Shown here: positions 61,970 through 64,000 of the stretch, piece after piece
Layout: every line of letters begins with the position of its first letter
Position numbering within the stretch: the stretch's first letter is position 1
NCBI GenBank assembly: GCA_021324365.1
Contig: JAJPJE010000067.1
Location: 1-64,000, forward strand
Direction of reading: 5' to 3'
DNA length: 64,000 nucleotides
Origin: Terriglobia bacterium
GTDB lineage: Bacteria > Acidobacteriota > Terriglobia > Terriglobales > Acidobacteriaceae
Notes under the pieces: generated by a model
What the model saw: only the letters and a program-made list of their open reading frames with translations
The model's database searches: none
What the model was told of the DNA's origin: nothing
Program-made: the position numbers and the translations under genes

Positions 61970-62701
61970 ATGTCGCACTATTCGACTTTGCAGGATTACC
62001 AATTTGACGCCGATGTACGAGACATTCGCGGTGCAACACTGTACGGGCAAGAGGAGAAGAAGATTGGCAAGATCAAGGACGTCGTTTTTGACCACGATAC
62101 CGGAAGCATCCGCTACCTGGTTGCGGATGTCGGCCATGATCGAAAGGTCATGCTCCCGGTGAATCGACTCTTCCGCGCGGCAGCGGACGAAGATGCTTTT
62201 GAAACCGACCTTACCGATGCCGAACTCGACCATCTTCCAGCTTTCGACAATAAGGTGATGGAATCAGATGAGAGCTGGAAGAGTTATGAACAGCTTCATC
62301 GCAGTTCCATCGAACTGCGCGAAAAAGCGGCGATCCGCGAAGAGAAAAGAGATTTTGAAGAAGGCCCGGTGATGCACAGGAAGGGTTCGGACCGAATCGT
62401 AACTCCGCCGGAAGGCCCCCAAGGCGTACCCGGACGGGCAGCAGAAGAAACGCGGGAGCGTACGATACCAGCCGCCGAGCTGTTTCCCGACCGATTGACG
62501 AACAAGTTCACCAGCACAACTCCGGACGCACAGAAGCTCACGCTGGTACCGGATGAGGCGGCCAGAATCGACAGTGCTGCCTATGGAACCGAGACACTCG
62601 GTCCGAGGTGGGACGCTTTCGAAGAGAACTTGCGGACGGACCTTCCGAAAATCCGAAACCGTTGCGGGGTGTGCGCTCAACAGCAGCAAAGAGTAGCGTA
62701 A
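61970..62701 (+). CDS. PRC-barrel domain protein
   Basis: A 243-residue soluble protein. The PRC-barrel is at about residues 15-85 (ADVRDIRGATLYGQEEKKIGKIKDVVFDHDTGSIRYLVADVG … VMLPVNRLFR). After it comes a charged helical linker and a C-terminal region without recognised fold. PRC-barrels act as small scaffolds in RNA or ribosome and photosynthetic complexes. In soil bacteria such proteins often appear near stress genes. A strong hairpin terminator follows. Confidence 0.83.
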   Translation: MSHYSTLQDYQFDADVRDIRGATLYGQEEKKIGKIKDVVFDHDTGSIRYLVADVGHDRKVMLPVNRLFRAAADEDAFETDLTDAELDHLPAFDNKVMESDESWKSYEQLHRSSIELREKAAIREEKRDFEEGPVMHRKGSDRIVTPPEGPQGVPGRAAEETRERTIPAAELFPDRLTNKFTSTTPDAQKLTLVPDEAARIDSAAYGTETLGPRWDAFEENLRTDLPKIRNRCGVCAQQQQRVA

Positions 62702-62715
62702 GACCGGCGCGTATA

Positions 62716-62749
62716 AAAAATGCCTCTCCCGCAAAGGAGAGGCATTTTG
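62716..62749. terminator. Strong bidirectional intrinsic terminator
   Basis: TGCCTCTCC (62721-62729) pairs with GGAGAGGCA (62736-62744) around a 6-base loop. AAAAA precedes it and TTTT follows it, so it can terminate the PRC-barrel gene on the plus strand and the small membrane protein gene on the minus strand. Confidence 0.9.
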
Positions 62750-62762
62750 TTTCGAGTACCTC

Positions 62763-62987
62763 CTACCGCTCTGACTTTCGCTCTTTCAGCCACTCATGCG
62801 TATTCTTTGCATAGATTGCCAGGCAGATGATGTTCGCGGGAATCAGTCCACGAAGCCCTGACTCCTGGGCAATGTAAAGGATGACGAAACAGTTGATGGC
62901 CGCCAGCACCCAACCCCACCAGAGTTGGCGACCGACTGCAATCATAGAACTGACAGTAAGAAGACTGCTGAACCAATCGAGTTTCAC
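62763..62987 (-). CDS. Small PnuC-like membrane protein
   Basis: A 74-residue protein with two to three hydrophobic segments (SSLLTVSSMIAVG, WWGWVLAAINCFVILYIA, LIPANIICLAIYA). The tryptophan-rich LWWGWVLAAINCFVIL resembles part of PnuC-type nicotinamide riboside transporters, but at 74 residues it is far shorter. GTG start. Could be a small transporter subunit or a degenerate remnant; function unknown. Confidence 0.62.
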   Translation of the reverse strand: MKLDWFSSLLTVSSMIAVGRQLWWGWVLAAINCFVILYIAQESGLRGLIPANIICLAIYAKNTHEWLKERKSER

Positions 62988-63247
62988 GGGGTACCTGCAG
63001 AGATCGGGCGTTCCGGAATTTCTCGGATTCCACCACGATCATCTTTGAGCAGTGTGCACCCGAAAGTAAATCCGTCAAAACACCGGGAGGGAGAGACCAG
63101 GACCTGTCCGTCAGTAATCAGGTTATTGCAGCAGATCACAGATAATGGCCGGCAGATCGCCTAATTGCGGCGACACTTACCGGCCTTGCTATCCTCTTTC
63201 ACTACGAGAACCGACCGCAGCTTTTAAACAAATACCGGTGTCCGGTT

Positions 63248-64000
63248 TCACGAGTCCAGCAAATCGCCCTTGATCAGTTTCTGTCCACCAAGCACCGCAT
63301 AAAAAGCCCAAATCGTCAGACCCAGAATAATCGCGGGCACGAGGAGCGTGGCAGTCGAATACCATCGCGAGAGATCCGCCGTTAGCGGAACATTTCCCAG
63401 AGTATCCGCAACAAAGACGGCAACCGCCAGTGTCACAAAACCAAAACGAACGATGGCAAGTGCGGCGATAGCGTATACCAGAATCACTGAGGTGATATCG
63501 ATTGCAGGATGATGGCTGCCGATGGCTTTTGCTCCCACCCAAATGGCTACGAATATAGCTGCGGCAGCCCATTGGTTTCGCAACACGATTCTCAGGATCA
63601 GCAGCATGGCGAAGAATATAAGAGTGAATTCAATTGCACCCGGAATCTGGAAAAGCGTTGCACCCAATGCCGTCCGCCCGCCCATGAGGTAATCGGTCGA
63701 AGGCAGCGAGTACGGCTCTCCGAGCCGCAGTAAGATCAAGTTAGCGCCTTCGAAGATGACAATCCACGTCAGCCCCAGCAAGACGCCGAACAGCACGTCA
63801 CGAGCAACCAGCGAATCGCGAATCTTGCCGCTGAGAATGCGCGACCAGGAGATGATTGTCTGCGGCCAGAACTTTCGCACGTATGGCTCTAGGGCAACGT
63901 AGAGCGTCCAGACCAGGGCGGCCATGAACAAGCTGGAGCTTACGGCCATCATCAGCATTCCAATAGTCCCCACTTCGGGTACAAAGTGTTCATAGGAGAG
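63248..64000 (-). CDS. C-terminal part of a large membrane protein (5' end outside window)
   Basis: At least 251 codons of a membrane protein; the frame stays open through the window edge (…LSYEHFVPEVG before the first methionines). It has about seven membrane helices. The segment YVALEPYVRKFWPQTIISWSRILSGKIRDSLVARDVLFGVLLG resembles the C-terminal membrane region seen in acidobacterial serine/threonine protein kinases. If so, the kinase domain lies beyond the end of this window. A stand-alone membrane protein starting at 63973 (GTG) is less likely because upstream codons look continuous. Confidence 0.7.
   Translation of the reverse strand, partial: LSYEHFVPEVGTIGMLMMAVSSSLFMAALVWTLYVALEPYVRKFWPQTIISWSRILSGKIRDSLVARDVLFGVLLGLTWIVIFEGANLILLRLGEPYSLPSTDYLMGGRTALGATLFQIPGAIEFTLIFFAMLLILRIVLRNQWAAAAIFVAIWVGAKAIGSHHPAIDITSVILVYAIAALAIVRFGFVTLAVAVFVADTLGNVPLTADLSRWYSTATLLVPAIILGLTIWAFYAVLGGQKLIKGDLLDS

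Overview
This 64 kb window is a chromosomal segment of a Gram-negative, moderately GC-rich bacterium, most likely a member of the Acidobacteriota (Terriglobia). Reasons: many secreted TPR, BNR-propeller and M28-peptidase proteins, outer-membrane barrels, a kinase-type C-terminal membrane region typical of that phylum, and a gidB/parA/parB cluster. The assignment rests on recognised protein families, not on a database search. There are no rRNA genes, no CRISPR array, and no tRNA that I could recognise.

Layout. 0-10 kb: purine synthesis (purM, purN), dut, tyrS, a lipid kinase, a glycine-zipper protein, a small outer-membrane barrel, an aldo/keto reductase and ppk. 10-20 kb: a CHAD-HD fusion and a Nudix protein beside ppk, a TPR/CPBP pair, a 1,068-residue BNR propeller protein, a MarR regulator divergent from two membrane proteins, rsmI and a DUF218 protein. 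20-24 kb: a PSMA-like M28 peptidase gene cut by a complete IS4-family element with a clean 9-bp target duplication. 24-33 kb: a DtxR-type regulator with an Nramp transporter, aconitase, a membrane protein, a GH27 alpha-galactosidase and queA. 33-43 kb: an eight-gene minus-strand operon that looks like an exopolysaccharide export locus. It holds a giant TPR plus beta-barrel protein, a GT4 glycosyltransferase, a degenerate nucleotidyltransferase with a beta-helix, a STAS protein without the phosphorylatable serine, a Wzx-like flippase, a ParB/Srx-fold-like protein, a proline-rich anchored protein and a thymidylate-kinase-like P-loop protein. 43.7-48 kb: a divergent, tightly packed four-gene operon (GT-C-like membrane protein plus three exported proteins of unknown function). 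48-52 kb: prmC, a second M28 peptidase, an unknown cytosolic protein and rsmG.

52-56 kb is the centromere region: rsmG, an NagX-like membrane protein, three parS sites, parA and parB. This places the window near the chromosomal origin, although oriC itself is not visible. 56-64 kb: a coiled-coil exported protein, DUF2461, a class-I glutamine amidotransferase-like hydrolase, a LolA/LppX-like protein, an FmdB zinc ribbon, an SR-rich DUF6496 protein, an ATP-dependent DNA ligase, a PRC-barrel protein, a PnuC-like small membrane protein, and the C-terminal end of a membrane protein that runs off the window.

The best candidates for an undescribed system are the exopolysaccharide-like locus with its divergent partner operon (32.9-48.0 kb) and the polyphosphate cluster (ppk, CHAD-HD, Nudix) with phosphate-box-like tandem repeats upstream of ppk.
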